Part shown: positions 14,464-23,000 of the stretch, one piece after another
Numbering within the stretch: position 1 is the first letter of the stretch
Layout of the letters: each line of letters starts with the position of its first letter
Source of the DNA: an uncultured Clostridia bacterium
Lineage (GTDB): Bacteria > Bacillota > Clostridia > Christensenellales > Aristaeellaceae
Direction of reading: 5' to 3'
DNA length: 26,778 nt
NCBI GenBank assembly: GCA_934663625.1
Contig: CAKUKP010000040.1
Location: 1 to 26,778, forward strand
Made by a program: the position numbers and the translations under genes
The notes under the pieces: generated by a model
Seen by the model: the letters and a program-made list of their open reading frames with translations, nothing else
What the model was told of the DNA's origin: nothing
Database searches by the model: none

Positions 14464-15360
14464 ATGAGCGAGAAAAAGAAATTCACCATTGGCGAAATTG
14501 CGAAAATCTGCGGCATCACGCCGCGCCAGCTGCGCTATTACGATACCGCAGGCATCATCAAGCCCAGCTATCGCAATCCGGAGAGCGGATACCGGTATTA
14601 TACCGAAGATCAGATCGAGCTTCTGATTTTTCTAACCGATCTGAAGAACATCGGCATATCCAACGAAAGCGCCCAGCGCCTGTTCGTCAACCGCAATATG
14701 GATCAGCTGGTACAGGAGCTGCAAATCAATCTGGCCATGGTGGAACAGGAAATCAACGCCGCGCTGAACCGATATAAATCCATCGTGAATGCGCTGGTAA
14801 TGAACACCCGTGCGCTATCCTACCTCCAGGGCGATGAAGCGATCAGCTCCGATTACAAGCAATTCTGGATCAGCGTGGTGCAATTTCCACGCACGAAGAT
14901 CATCTACAAAAAATACAATGTGAATTGGTGCAACGATATCAGCATCGATTATCTGAAGCACGCTGTGGACTTAAAGCAGATCGCGACGGAGGAGCGCGTA
15001 TCCACCATCGGCAATAAGATGACGATCTTTCACCACGGCACGCTGGCGCAATTCGGCGAAGCGGGCTGCCCGCGCAGCGGCGCGATCGAAGTCATTCGCG
15101 AAATTGAGCCCGGTACGCCGGTTTCCAACCCCGAACACATCCGCTACTTTGGGGAATTTTCCGCCATCTTTACGATCTATGTAGGCGATCCATCCGTTAA
15201 GCGGCACGCCTACGATATTCTGTACAAATGGGCGGAGGATCACAATTTAACGGTTTCCGATACGGCGATCGAGGAATACATGGTCGATTCCTTCACATCT
15301 ACGAGCCGCCGCCACTTCGTGACCAAAATTTATCTTCCGCTGGAGGGTTCCATCGTATAA
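14464..15360 (+). CDS. MerR-family regulator with GyrI-like ligand domain
   Basis: A protein of 298 residues. Residues about 7-75 are a MerR winged helix (FTIGEIAKICGITPRQLRYYD, GYRYYTEDQIELL), followed by a helix to about residue 120 that normally forms the antiparallel coiled-coil dimer contact. Residues about 130-298 match the length and strand pattern of a GyrI/BmrR-type effector domain, ending RRHFVTKIYLPLE. Such proteins activate promoters with long spacers on binding a small ligand. The ribosome site is weak (GGGGCGG, 4 nt before the ATG). It is 33 bp after the HAD gene and ends 11 bp before a strong terminator, so the three genes form one operon. Confidence 0.88.
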   Translation: MSEKKKFTIGEIAKICGITPRQLRYYDTAGIIKPSYRNPESGYRYYTEDQIELLIFLTDLKNIGISNESAQRLFVNRNMDQLVQELQINLAMVEQEINAALNRYKSIVNALVMNTRALSYLQGDEAISSDYKQFWISVVQFPRTKIIYKKYNVNWCNDISIDYLKHAVDLKQIATEERVSTIGNKMTIFHHGTLAQFGEAGCPRSGAIEVIREIEPGTPVSNPEHIRYFGEFSAIFTIYVGDPSVKRHAYDILYKWAEDHNLTVSDTAIEEYMVDSFTSTSRRHFVTKIYLPLEGSIV

Positions 15361-15371
15361 GCAGATTCAAA

Positions 15372-15406
15372 AGCGGCTGCGTGGGATTGTGTCCCGCGCA
15401 GACGCT
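15372..15406. terminator. Bidirectional terminator between the MerR and CBM9-like genes
   Basis: The stem is AGCG-G-CTGCGTGGGA with TCCCGCGCAG-A-CGCT: 10 bp plus 4 bp around one mismatch, loop TTGTG. It is followed by TTCTTTGCTT on the plus strand and GCTTTTG on the minus strand. It lies between two convergent operons. Confidence 0.8.
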
Positions 15407-15414
15407 TCTTTGCT

Positions 15415-16017
15415 TCATTCAAGAATCAGTTCGCCGAAAAATTCGGATTGATGAAAATCCTGCTTTCCGTTTGTCATTGGACTCCACATCAATTCATGCG
15501 GTGGCGTGATGCGGTTTCCACATTTGTAGAAATTCGCCCGCATTCGCACGCCGCTTTTAAAATGAAAATCCGGAAAGAACAATGCGATCGTATCGCGCGA
15601 AAGCGCAAAATCCGCCGTCCATTCATCCTCTTTGACATTTGTTTTTACGGCAAGCAGCGCGCGAATATCCGCAGGATGCAAACGCATGCGGTCATCGCGC
15701 CCATAGCCGAAGCCGAAATACATTGAACCATTCGGATTGCATTCCATGTTAAAATACCGATTATCTCCGGCGCAGGGACAGACAAACATTTCCAGGCAGC
15801 TATCCTCATACACCGGATCACAGTCGCCATGATACTGCGCCAGAATTTCAGGCTCTTTTGCGGTCATATGTACATGCAGCGCATGCGCCGTCCAGCATAC
15901 TTTCGCCGTCGCTTTTACGGCACGCTGCGGAGCAAACTGGTATTGATCAATGTGCAGTTCAGCCACGCGGCGCCAATCGATATCCTTTTCAAAATGCGGA
16001 ACAATATATCTTTTCAT
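15415..16017 (-). CDS. CBM9-like domain protein
   Basis: A protein of 200 residues with no signal peptide. The middle contains VYEDSCLEMFVCP, the hallmark of the CBM9-like (DOMON-related) sugar-binding fold, with a further EWTADFALSRDTIALFF strand pair and a closing QDFHQSEFFGELILE that recurs in this family. Such stand-alone cytoplasmic copies are common in gut Bacillota, role unknown. I chose the start at 16017, 17 bp after the NagA-like gene; an ATG at 16062 would overlap that gene by 28 bp. Neither start has a strong ribosome site. It is the last gene of the transporter operon. Confidence 0.75.
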   Translation of the reverse strand: MKRYIVPHFEKDIDWRRVAELHIDQYQFAPQRAVKATAKVCWTAHALHVHMTAKEPEILAQYHGDCDPVYEDSCLEMFVCPCAGDNRYFNMECNPNGSMYFGFGYGRDDRMRLHPADIRALLAVKTNVKEDEWTADFALSRDTIALFFPDFHFKSGVRMRANFYKCGNRITPPHELMWSPMTNGKQDFHQSEFFGELILE

Positions 16018-16034
16018 GCTGCTTTTCGTAAGAA

Positions 16035-17180
16035 TTATTGATATTCTTTGCCTCCGATCCATGTTTTTTTGATTTGCAGATCATCGCCGAACAGATTCAG
16101 ATCCGCGCGCATGCCCGCCGCAATCCTTCCGATATCCCGCGCCTTTACCTGCCGCGCGGGCGTGAGCGTGACCATCTTCACCGCATCGCAAATCGGAATA
16201 TTCGCTTCGAATACCAGCGTGCGCAGCAGGCGATCCGTGGTCGCGGTGCTGCCGTCAAACATGCTGTCGTCCGCCAGCACGCAAACATCATTTTCAATCT
16301 TTCTGGGCATCGCCGCTTCAATGCGCGTTCCGTTCTCCGCGCCTGCGTAGACGGAATCCGTTACCGCGTGGAACAGATCAGATCCCTTGATTTTGTACAT
16401 CAGGCGCAGCAGCTGCGGGGGCACATGACGGCCGTCACAGATCGCTTCAACGGTAAATTCATCGTGCAGCAGCGCAGTTTCGCATGCGCCCACCGCCGGA
16501 TAATAATAGCAGCTGGTCAGCATGGATAGCGCGTTGTAAATGTGCGTTACATGGGTAAAGCCCGCGTCCAGCGCATTCATCATATCATCGTAATTCGCAT
16601 CGGAATGGGCGACGGACATCAGAATGCCCTGCGGCGCAAGTTTGCGCGCCATATCCAACACGCCGTCCACCTCAGGCGCGGCCGATACGCGCAGCACCAC
16701 ACCGGTTTCAATGATCGGCATATAGTTTTCGGGCTTCGGCGGAAACAAAAACGCCGAATTCTGCGCGCCGCCGCACTTCGGGTTCATATAACACCCCTCC
16801 ATGTGCGCACCGATCACGCGCGCGCCATCGTTTCCCTCCTCCATGGCGCGGCGCACGTTCTTCACGCCCTTCAGAATCGCTTCCGTAGAATTCGATCCGA
16901 AGGTCGGCACGATGGCGGTGGTTCCATGCAAACCGAAAAACCGCGTCGCTTCGTTCAGCGCTTCAGGCGTGCCCGCCGGAAACTGCGCCCCGTATTTTCC
17001 GTGAACGTGAATATCCACAAAGCCCGGCGCGAGATAATCCCCCTGCGCATCGATTATGTTGCCGACTTCGGGCGCTTTGCCCGCAAACACTCGAACGATT
17101 TTGCCGCCGTCGATCTCCACGCCGCCGTGAATAATGCGTTCCGGCGTGATCACGCGCGCGTTTGCAATTGTAAAAGCCAT
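16035..17180 (-). CDS. nagA: N-acetylglucosamine-6-phosphate deacetylase-like protein
   Basis: A protein of 381 residues, the usual NagA length. It is a metal-dependent amidohydrolase: DIHVHG near residue 57 holds the first metal histidines, HMEG the metal glutamate, VAHSDANYDD and THVTHIYNA the further histidines, and VTDSVYAG the catalytic aspartate. NagA removes acetate from GlcNAc-6-phosphate in amino sugar use and wall recycling. Two motifs deviate: the usual EGPF...GAH region reads EGCYMNPKCGGAQN, and HLFNAM is HIYNAL. The metal ligands are kept, so it should be an active deacetylase, but the substrate could differ. The ATG has an AGGAGG site, and the gene follows the transporter ATPase by 21 bp. 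Confidence 0.82.
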   Translation of the reverse strand: MAFTIANARVITPERIIHGGVEIDGGKIVRVFAGKAPEVGNIIDAQGDYLAPGFVDIHVHGKYGAQFPAGTPEALNEATRFFGLHGTTAIVPTFGSNSTEAILKGVKNVRRAMEEGNDGARVIGAHMEGCYMNPKCGGAQNSAFLFPPKPENYMPIIETGVVLRVSAAPEVDGVLDMARKLAPQGILMSVAHSDANYDDMMNALDAGFTHVTHIYNALSMLTSCYYYPAVGACETALLHDEFTVEAICDGRHVPPQLLRLMYKIKGSDLFHAVTDSVYAGAENGTRIEAAMPRKIENDVCVLADDSMFDGSTATTDRLLRTLVFEANIPICDAVKMVTLTPARQVKARDIGRIAAGMRADLNLFGDDLQIKKTWIGGKEYQ

Positions 17181-17201
17181 AAATTGCTCCTCCTAGACGT
17201 A

Positions 17202-18167
17202 CTATGCATCCTGTTTTACCTTATGGCACGCCACGAAATGCCCGTCGCCCACATCCACAAGCGGCGGTTCCTTGGCGAGGCATTCCTCCGTGCAATATTC
17301 GCAGCGCGCCGCGAACCGGCAGCACGGCTTCGGATTGATCGGAGATGTGATTTCACCTTTGATCAGAATGCGTTCGCGGCGATTGTGGATGCTGGGAATC
17401 GGCAGCGCGGAAAGCAGCGCCTTCGTATAGGGATGCAGCGGTTTTGCGAACAGTTCTTCCGTTCTTGCCTTTTCGATCATGCGCCCCAGATACATTACGG
17501 CGATTTCATCCGAAATGTAATTGACTACGGAAAGATCGTGCGTGATGAAGATATAGGTCAGCCCGCGCTCCTTTTGCAGCCTGCGCAGGATGTTCAGAAT
17601 CTGTGCCTGTATGGATACATCCAGCGCGGAAACCGGTTCATCGCATACGATGAATTTCGGTTCCATCGCCAATGCGCGCGCAATGCCCACGCGCTGACGG
17701 CGACCGCCGTCCAGTTCGTGCGGATAGGCGTTGATCAGGCGTTCATCCAGACCGACCGTTTCCATCAGCTCCAGTATCTTGCGAAAGCGATCATCCGCGT
17801 TTTTGTATCTTCCGGTCAGCTTCAGCGCTTCTTCAATGGTCTGAGATACGGTAATTCTGGGATTCAGCGAGGAAAACGGATCCTGAAAGATCAGCTGCAT
17901 ATCGCTGCGCAGTCTTTTCATTTCGTGTCGGCCTGCGCGCTCAACACGCTTATTTTCAAACAGGATTTCACCGGAAGTCGGTTCTGTAAGCCGCAGAATC
18001 GTGCGCCCCAGCGTGGTTTTTCCACAGCCGGATTCGCCCACGACGCCCAATGTAGTTCCCTTTTCGATGCGGAAAGAAACATCGTCCACCGCGTGCAGCA
18101 TTCCCGCGCCGACCTTAAAATACTTCTTCAGATTTTTGACTTCAAGGATCGTATTCTGATCAGCCAT
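17202..18167 (-). CDS. Oligopeptide-type ABC transporter ATPase (DppF/OppF-like)
   Basis: A protein of 321 residues. Walker A is GESGCGKTT, the Q-loop is FQDPFSSLNP, the signature reads LDGGRRQRVGIARAL (a form I have seen in clostridial OppF-type proteins in place of LSGGQ), and Walker B is FIVCDEP with a following switch His (ITHDLS). The C-terminal part after about residue 255 is the Opp/Dpp extension (HPYTKALL) and has four cysteines in CCRFAARCEYCTEEC plus one near the end, the pattern of the iron-sulfur site seen in this family. The start at 18167 has a GGGGG site 9 nt upstream; an in-frame ATG three codons earlier abuts that site. It overlaps the previous ATPase gene by 8 bp. Confidence 0.92.
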   Translation of the reverse strand: MADQNTILEVKNLKKYFKVGAGMLHAVDDVSFRIEKGTTLGVVGESGCGKTTLGRTILRLTEPTSGEILFENKRVERAGRHEMKRLRSDMQLIFQDPFSSLNPRITVSQTIEEALKLTGRYKNADDRFRKILELMETVGLDERLINAYPHELDGGRRQRVGIARALAMEPKFIVCDEPVSALDVSIQAQILNILRRLQKERGLTYIFITHDLSVVNYISDEIAVMYLGRMIEKARTEELFAKPLHPYTKALLSALPIPSIHNRRERILIKGEITSPINPKPCCRFAARCEYCTEECLAKEPPLVDVGDGHFVACHKVKQDA

Positions 18168-19185
18168 CGTTTTCATCCCCCTTGTAGTCGGCCATCTTCA
18201 GCCGGTTTTCCACCGTGTGTTCATACAGCCAGCACTTCGTATAATGCGTATCGGAAATGCGAATTTCCGGCGGCATGGTTTGCCTGCACCGATCGCACGC
18301 GTAATCGCAGCGCGGTGAAAACGGGCAGCCCGTGGGCAGACGGGTGGGATCCACCGTGCGCCCCTTAATCGGAATCAATTCGCGATCGCGATGATCGATA
18401 TCCGGAAGCGAATTGAACAGGCCTTCCGTATACGGATGGCGCGTATAATCGAAAATATCCGCGAGCGCGCCGCGTTCGATGATCGTGCCCGCGTACATCA
18501 CATATACCTCATCGCACATTTCAGCTACGATGCCCAGATCGTGCGTGATCATCAGAATCGTTGTGCCGGATTGTTCCTTCAGATCGCGCATCAATTGCAG
18601 CACCTGCGCCTGAATGGTAACATCCAGCGCCGTGGTGGGTTCATCGGCGATCAGCAGCTTCGGATTGCACGCCAGCCCCATCGCGATCAGCACGCGCTGC
18701 TTCATGCCGCCCGAAAACTGATGGGGATAATCGATCGCGCGCGATTTCGGAATGCCGACGACCTCCAGCATCCGTCCGGCCTCCTCCGCCGCCTGCTTTT
18801 TATCCATCCCTTTATGCAGGCGCAGTCCCTCGGCGATCTGATCGCCCACGGTCAGCACCGGATTTAAGGAGGTCATGGGATCCTGAAAGATCATGGAAAC
18901 CACGTCGCCGCGGATTTTTTCCATCTCGGATTCCTTCTGCGACAGGATATCGATCCCATCCAGCGTAACCTTGCCCGAAATCACCCTGCCCTGCGGCTTG
19001 GCGATCATATTCAGTACGGCGAGCGCCGTAGTGGTCTTCCCCGCGCCGGTTTCGCCCACCAGACCGATGGTTCTGCCCCTTTGAATCTTCATATCCACGC
19101 CGTTCAGCGCCTTAACGGTTTCTTCCTTGCTGACGAAATGGATGTGCAGATTTTCTATGTTCAGCAAAAGCGCTTCTTTGTTCAT
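18160..19185 (-). CDS. Oligopeptide-type ABC transporter ATPase (DppD/OppD-like)
   Basis: A protein of 341 residues. Walker A is GETGAGKTT, the Q-loop is FQDPMTSLNP, the signature is FSGGMKQRVLIAMGLA, Walker B is LLIADEP and the switch histidine is in ITHDLGIVAE. The C-terminal extension has HPYTEGLF and a cysteine group (GCPFSPRCDYACDRC, later KCW) as in other OppD/DppD proteins, where it holds an iron-sulfur cluster. It pairs with the next ATPase to drive import through the two permeases. A GGGAGG lies about 13 nt before the ATG, farther than usual. It follows the second permease by 21 bp. Confidence 0.93.
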   Translation of the reverse strand: MNKEALLLNIENLHIHFVSKEETVKALNGVDMKIQRGRTIGLVGETGAGKTTTALAVLNMIAKPQGRVISGKVTLDGIDILSQKESEMEKIRGDVVSMIFQDPMTSLNPVLTVGDQIAEGLRLHKGMDKKQAAEEAGRMLEVVGIPKSRAIDYPHQFSGGMKQRVLIAMGLACNPKLLIADEPTTALDVTIQAQVLQLMRDLKEQSGTTILMITHDLGIVAEMCDEVYVMYAGTIIERGALADIFDYTRHPYTEGLFNSLPDIDHRDRELIPIKGRTVDPTRLPTGCPFSPRCDYACDRCRQTMPPEIRISDTHYTKCWLYEHTVENRLKMADYKGDENDG

Positions 19186-19206
19186 GCCTTTATCGTACCT
19201 CCCTCG

Positions 19207-20106
19207 TCAGCGCTTCATCTTCGGATCGAGCGCATCGCGCAGGCCATCGCCAATTAAGTTAAACGATACGGACGATACAAAGATCGCCAGCCCGGGCGCG
19301 ATCACCAGATACGGATACATACGCATATTCGATCTGGCGGAAGAAATCATACAGCCCCATTCAGGTGCAGGCGCGGATACGCCCATACCGAGGAACGAAA
19401 GCGAAGCCGTAGCTATGATGTTCGAAGCCACCATCATCGTGCAATGCACGATAATCGGCGCGACGCAGTTGATCAGGATGTGCTTCAGAATGATCTTCCA
19501 TGTGGCCTGACCGATCGCCCTGCCCGCTTCGACGTATTCCATATTGCGCACGGACAGCACGGCGGAGCGCACGATTTTACTGGTTCCGCATACCGTGGAT
19601 ATCGCCAGCGCCAGAATCAGATTGAATTCGCTGGTGCCCAGCGCCGCCACCAGTGCGATCGCCAGCACCATGCAGGGCACGCAGGACATGATATCGATAA
19701 AGCGCATCACGATGATGTCCACCACGCCGCCGCAGTAGCCCGCCAGCGATCCGATAATCGCGGCGATCACCAGACCCACAAGTACGCTGCCCACGCTGAT
19801 GCGCAGCGATATTCGCCCCCCGTGAATTACGCGCGCAAAAATATCGCGCCCCAGTTCATCGGTTCCGAAAAGATGCTGCCACGAAGGCCCCTGCAGACGG
19901 TTCATCGGATCGGTACCGATGGCAAGCTTGTTGTAATCGGCAAATACATCCGCAAAAAGCACCAGAACCATCAATATCAGAAACAGAACCAATCCCAGCA
20001 TTGCCAGACGATTGTGGCTGAATATGCGCCACATTTCAAGCAGGCGGCTGGACTTATGATGCTGCTTCATAAACTGTCTTCTCGATATACGCTGTTCAGC
20101 CGTCAT
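19207..20106 (-). CDS. ABC transporter permease (DppC/OppC-like)
   Basis: A protein of 299 residues. It has a basic cytoplasmic N terminus, a first membrane helix at about 35-55 (LAMLGLVLFLILMVLVLF), the conserved FGTDELGRDIFARVIHGGRISL segment, and five further helices. The EAA loop that docks to the ATPases is EAGRAIGQATWKIILKHIL. Length and motifs are standard for OppC/DppC. The ATG overlaps the stop of the first permease gene by 4 bp (ATGA) and uses a GGAGG site inside that gene, so the two are translationally coupled. Confidence 0.93.
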   Translation of the reverse strand: MTAEQRISRRQFMKQHHKSSRLLEMWRIFSHNRLAMLGLVLFLILMVLVLFADVFADYNKLAIGTDPMNRLQGPSWQHLFGTDELGRDIFARVIHGGRISLRISVGSVLVGLVIAAIIGSLAGYCGGVVDIIVMRFIDIMSCVPCMVLAIALVAALGTSEFNLILALAISTVCGTSKIVRSAVLSVRNMEYVEAGRAIGQATWKIILKHILINCVAPIIVHCTMMVASNIIATASLSFLGMGVSAPAPEWGCMISSARSNMRMYPYLVIAPGLAIFVSSVSFNLIGDGLRDALDPKMKR

Positions 20107-21047
20107 TTCTTTTTTCCTCCGCTTACATATTGCGCCTTGATTCTTGGATCAAAGTATGCGAATGCAACGTCCGTCAGGATCGATGTGATCGCTACGCAAA
20201 TCGCCATCAGCGTAACCGCGCCGAGCACCGGATTGATATCGCGCTTCTGCACATGTTCTACCATCAATCGACCCATGCCGGGGATAGCGAATACCGTTTC
20301 GCAGACGATCGCGCCGCCGAACATGCCCTCGGCGATGAAGCCGATGGTGGTAATCGTGGGCAGCATCGCGTTGCGCAGCGCATGCTTGAAAACGATCGCT
20401 TTTTCCCTTACGCCCTTTGCCTTGGCGGTGCGGATGTAATCCATTTGCAGCGATTCAATCATGGAAGATCGCATCATGCGCGACATGCTCGCCAGATAGC
20501 TGAGCGAAAGCACCACCGTGGGCAGTATGATCGCCTTCGGTGAATCGAGCCCCGACGACGGCAGCCAGCCGAGCCGCAGCGAAAACAGCATTACCAGCAA
20601 AAGTCCGATCCAGAATCCGGGCGCGGAAACGCCGATCAGTGAAAAGATGGTGGTCAATCCCGAAAAAAGCGAATTCGGCTTCAACGCCGCCAGTATGCCG
20701 ATGGGGATTGAAATAATTACCGCCAGCGTAATGGAGGTCACCACCAGCAGCAGTGTATTCGGAAAACTGACTGCAAGCATATTGATTACCGGTTCGCGGG
20801 AAAGATAGGAAATGCCGAAATCACCCTGACAAAGCCCCTTGATATAATTCAAAAACTGTACAAAGAAAGGCTTGTTCAATCCCAGATCCTCGCGCAGCAC
20901 CTCCGCCGCTTCCGGCGTCCACTGGTTGCCCAGAACCTGAATCGTAACATCGCCGGGCGCGAAGTACAGGATGGTAAACACCACAAATATAACGCCAATG
21001 ATGATCGGAATCGTCAACAGCAGACGCTTTAAAACATATTTCCACAT
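20103..21047 (-). CDS. ABC transporter permease (DppB/OppB-like)
   Basis: A protein of 314 residues beginning with the typical MWKYVLKRLLLTIPIIIGV helix, then a FAPGD motif, a large external loop with DFGISYL, and four to five further helices. The EAA loop is DYIRTAKAKGVREKAIVFKHALRN, and the end PRIKAQYVSGGKKK is basic as usual. It forms the channel with the second permease. The ATG has GGAGAGG 7 nt upstream. A large hairpin in the 102 bp gap separates it from the binding-protein gene, which suggests lower expression of the membrane parts than of the binding protein. Confidence 0.93.
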   Translation of the reverse strand: MWKYVLKRLLLTIPIIIGVIFVVFTILYFAPGDVTIQVLGNQWTPEAAEVLREDLGLNKPFFVQFLNYIKGLCQGDFGISYLSREPVINMLAVSFPNTLLLVVTSITLAVIISIPIGILAALKPNSLFSGLTTIFSLIGVSAPGFWIGLLLVMLFSLRLGWLPSSGLDSPKAIILPTVVLSLSYLASMSRMMRSSMIESLQMDYIRTAKAKGVREKAIVFKHALRNAMLPTITTIGFIAEGMFGGAIVCETVFAIPGMGRLMVEHVQKRDINPVLGAVTLMAICVAITSILTDVAFAYFDPRIKAQYVSGGKKK

Positions 21048-21065
21048 GTTTTTTCCTCTCCGGAT

Positions 21066-21107
21066 GAATCAAACCACACAACACCGAAATGATGTGTGGC
21101 TTGATTC
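21066..21107 (-). terminator. Intercistronic hairpin between binding protein and permease genes
   Basis: A 15 bp stem (one G-T pair) is formed by 21107-21093 and 21080-21066, read GAATCAAGCCACACA and TGTGTGGTTTGATTC on the minus strand, with a 12-base loop. No T-run follows, so it is more likely an mRNA-stabilising or partial-termination element than a full terminator. Confidence 0.6.
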
Positions 21108-21149
21108 TCCTATTTAATACAATTCAGCTGCGCGTCAAACCGCTTTCGA

Positions 21150-22667
21150 TCAGTAGCACAGGCCGTAATAGTGATACGGTTGTTCGCTGTTCATTTCAAC
21201 GCCCTGCAGATCGCTGTTGGCCAGCACGCGAACCTCGCCCACGTACAGGGGCAGCCACGGAGATTCTTCGCACAGAATCTTCTGCCATTCCTGATAGTAT
21301 TCGATACGCTTCGCGGGATCGGATTCATAGCCGTTCGCCCACAGTGCATCCAGTTCGGGGTTGGAATAACGCGCGAAGTTATTTGCGCCGATCGCATCGG
21401 TACCCACGGTGCGCGGGCAAACCAGAACGTCCTCCGGCATGCAGCCCCAGCCGACCAGACCCGCTTCGCACTGATCCTGATCCACCAGCGGCACGATGTC
21501 CGCCATCTGTGCAACGGATACGATGTTCATGGTGATGCCGCAGGCAGCCATTTCCGCCTGAATCAGCGCGGCGGCGTTATTGAAGGAGGGATCGCAGGTC
21601 AGATCGAAGGTGATGCCGTCGGGATAGCCCGCCTCGGTCAGCAGCGCCTTTGCCTTTTCCGGATCATAGCTGTAGCCCATGGGATTATCCAGCCAGCCCG
21701 CGTTGCCGGGCGCAACATAGGCATAGTTTGCGGTGCCATGGCCATCCAGCTGCACGGCGATCACATCTTCACGGCTGAAGGCGTAGTTCAGCGCCTGACG
21801 AACCAGCTTGTTGGCAAACAGCGGATTGCGATAGTTCAGGAAGATGTAATGCATGCGCGCGGACGGATGGGTATAGATCGTTACGTTCGTATCAGCCTCT
21901 GCCACCGGAATATCGGTCGCGGAAAAATCAACGCACATATCCGCTTCGCCGGTCTGCACCATGATGGTACGGGTGGAGGCTTCGGGGATGATCTTGAAGG
22001 TCAGGCTGTCGTTCTTGGCGGCAGTTTCCGCATCCCAGAAAAACTCGTTCGGGATCAGTTCGATGGCGGTGCCGATCGTTCTGGACTTTACCTTGTACGC
22101 GCCGGAGCAGATCGGATCGGACCACAGATTGGGATCGGCCTTTACCGCTTCGAGGAAGGAAGCCGGCAGAATGCGGCACAGCGGATGCGCCAGCGCCAGC
22201 GTCAGCTGCGGATACGCATAGGCCGTCTTGTTGCTGATGGTATAATCATCCACCACGGATACGGATTCAACGGGCTTGAACAGCGCGCCGCCGATACCGG
22301 ATTCGATGCCCGCGTTTACGGAAGCGGCAACGTCCGCCGCGGTGATTTCGCTGCCATCGGAGAACTTCGCGCCTTCCACAATCCTGTACTGGCGTTCGGT
22401 ATCGTTCACAATGATTTCCTCCTGTGCCAGATGCGGGGTGGAATTGCAGTTTTCATCGTAGACGTACAACCCATCGTAAATGGCGTAGTAAACGTGCTGA
22501 TCTTCGGCATTGGTGTTCGCGGTATTGTTGAAGCCGGAGATATCCGCGGCCAGCGCAACGACAATGTTATTGTCGTGATCGCCGACCGTCGAGTTCTGCG
22601 CCAACGCTGCGGTGGAGAGCAGCATGACCAATGCCACGACCAGGCTCATGATTCTCAGGGTTTTCAT
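21150..22667 (-). CDS. Extracellular solute-binding protein, family 5
   Basis: A 505-residue binding protein of the Opp/Dpp (SBP_bac_5) family. The start MKTLRIM at 22667 has a GGAGG site 8 nt upstream. Residues 1-24 form a signal peptide ending STAALAQ. There is no lipobox cysteine, unusual for a Gram-positive binding protein. The body has the family's landmarks: IYDGLYVYDEN, FSDGSEITAADVAASV near residue 95, RQALNYAFSREDV, and DPEKAKALLTEAGYPDGI. It should capture the substrate and deliver it to the permeases encoded downstream. Family members bind peptides, but also oligosaccharides, nickel or heme; the substrate cannot be told from sequence. The NagA-like gene in the same operon hints at amino sugars. 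Confidence 0.92.
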   Translation of the reverse strand: MKTLRIMSLVVALVMLLSTAALAQNSTVGDHDNNIVVALAADISGFNNTANTNAEDQHVYYAIYDGLYVYDENCNSTPHLAQEEIIVNDTERQYRIVEGAKFSDGSEITAADVAASVNAGIESGIGGALFKPVESVSVVDDYTISNKTAYAYPQLTLALAHPLCRILPASFLEAVKADPNLWSDPICSGAYKVKSRTIGTAIELIPNEFFWDAETAAKNDSLTFKIIPEASTRTIMVQTGEADMCVDFSATDIPVAEADTNVTIYTHPSARMHYIFLNYRNPLFANKLVRQALNYAFSREDVIAVQLDGHGTANYAYVAPGNAGWLDNPMGYSYDPEKAKALLTEAGYPDGITFDLTCDPSFNNAAALIQAEMAACGITMNIVSVAQMADIVPLVDQDQCEAGLVGWGCMPEDVLVCPRTVGTDAIGANNFARYSNPELDALWANGYESDPAKRIEYYQEWQKILCEESPWLPLYVGEVRVLANSDLQGVEMNSEQPYHYYGLCY

Positions 22668-22719
22668 TCTAAGTTCCTCCATACAATTATTTGCAGGCAC
22701 ATGACCTGCCGTTGAATTT

Positions 22720-22749
22720 ATGCTATCACATTACTTTGTGGAAGGTCAA
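22720..22749 (-). promoter_or_regulatory. Promoter of the transporter operon
   Basis: On the minus strand, TTGACC (22749-22744) and TAGCAT (22725-22720) are 18 bp apart, 52 bp before the start codon. A small inverted repeat, GCAGG/CCTGC (22693-22709), lies in the leader. Confidence 0.5.
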
Positions 22750-22911
22750 TACATTCCGTAAATAAATTTTTACTCATATTATTGTAAATTATTGGTATGT
22801 TTCATCTATTTTATTTCGCATTTTAAGGTTGTTATGCGTAATTTAATATATTTTGCAGATTTTCAAGGCGATTATAAACCTTCCCTATGGTAATGTTTTG
22901 ACGCGCCGATA

Positions 22912-22929
22912 ATTTACATTCATGTAAAT
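22912..22929. promoter_or_regulatory. Palindrome upstream of the M20 gene promoter
   Basis: A perfect 8 bp inverted repeat, ATTTACAT-TC-ATGTAAAT, ends 13 bp before the -35 of the M20 gene. Related GTAAAT sequences occur in the same intergenic region near 22756 and 22785. It is a candidate binding site for a regulator of either divergent unit. Confidence 0.5.
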
Positions 22930-22942
22930 ATTTTTTCGCATC

Positions 22943-22971
22943 TTGATTTCATTTGAGGATTGCTTTATAAT
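22943..22971 (+). promoter_or_regulatory. Promoter of the M20 amidohydrolase gene
   Basis: TTGATT (22943-22948) and TATAAT (22966-22971) are 17 bp apart, a near-consensus sigma-A promoter 29 bp before the ATG. Confidence 0.8.
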
Positions 22972-23000
22972 GCGCATATGAATCACAGGAGGGCGCGGAC

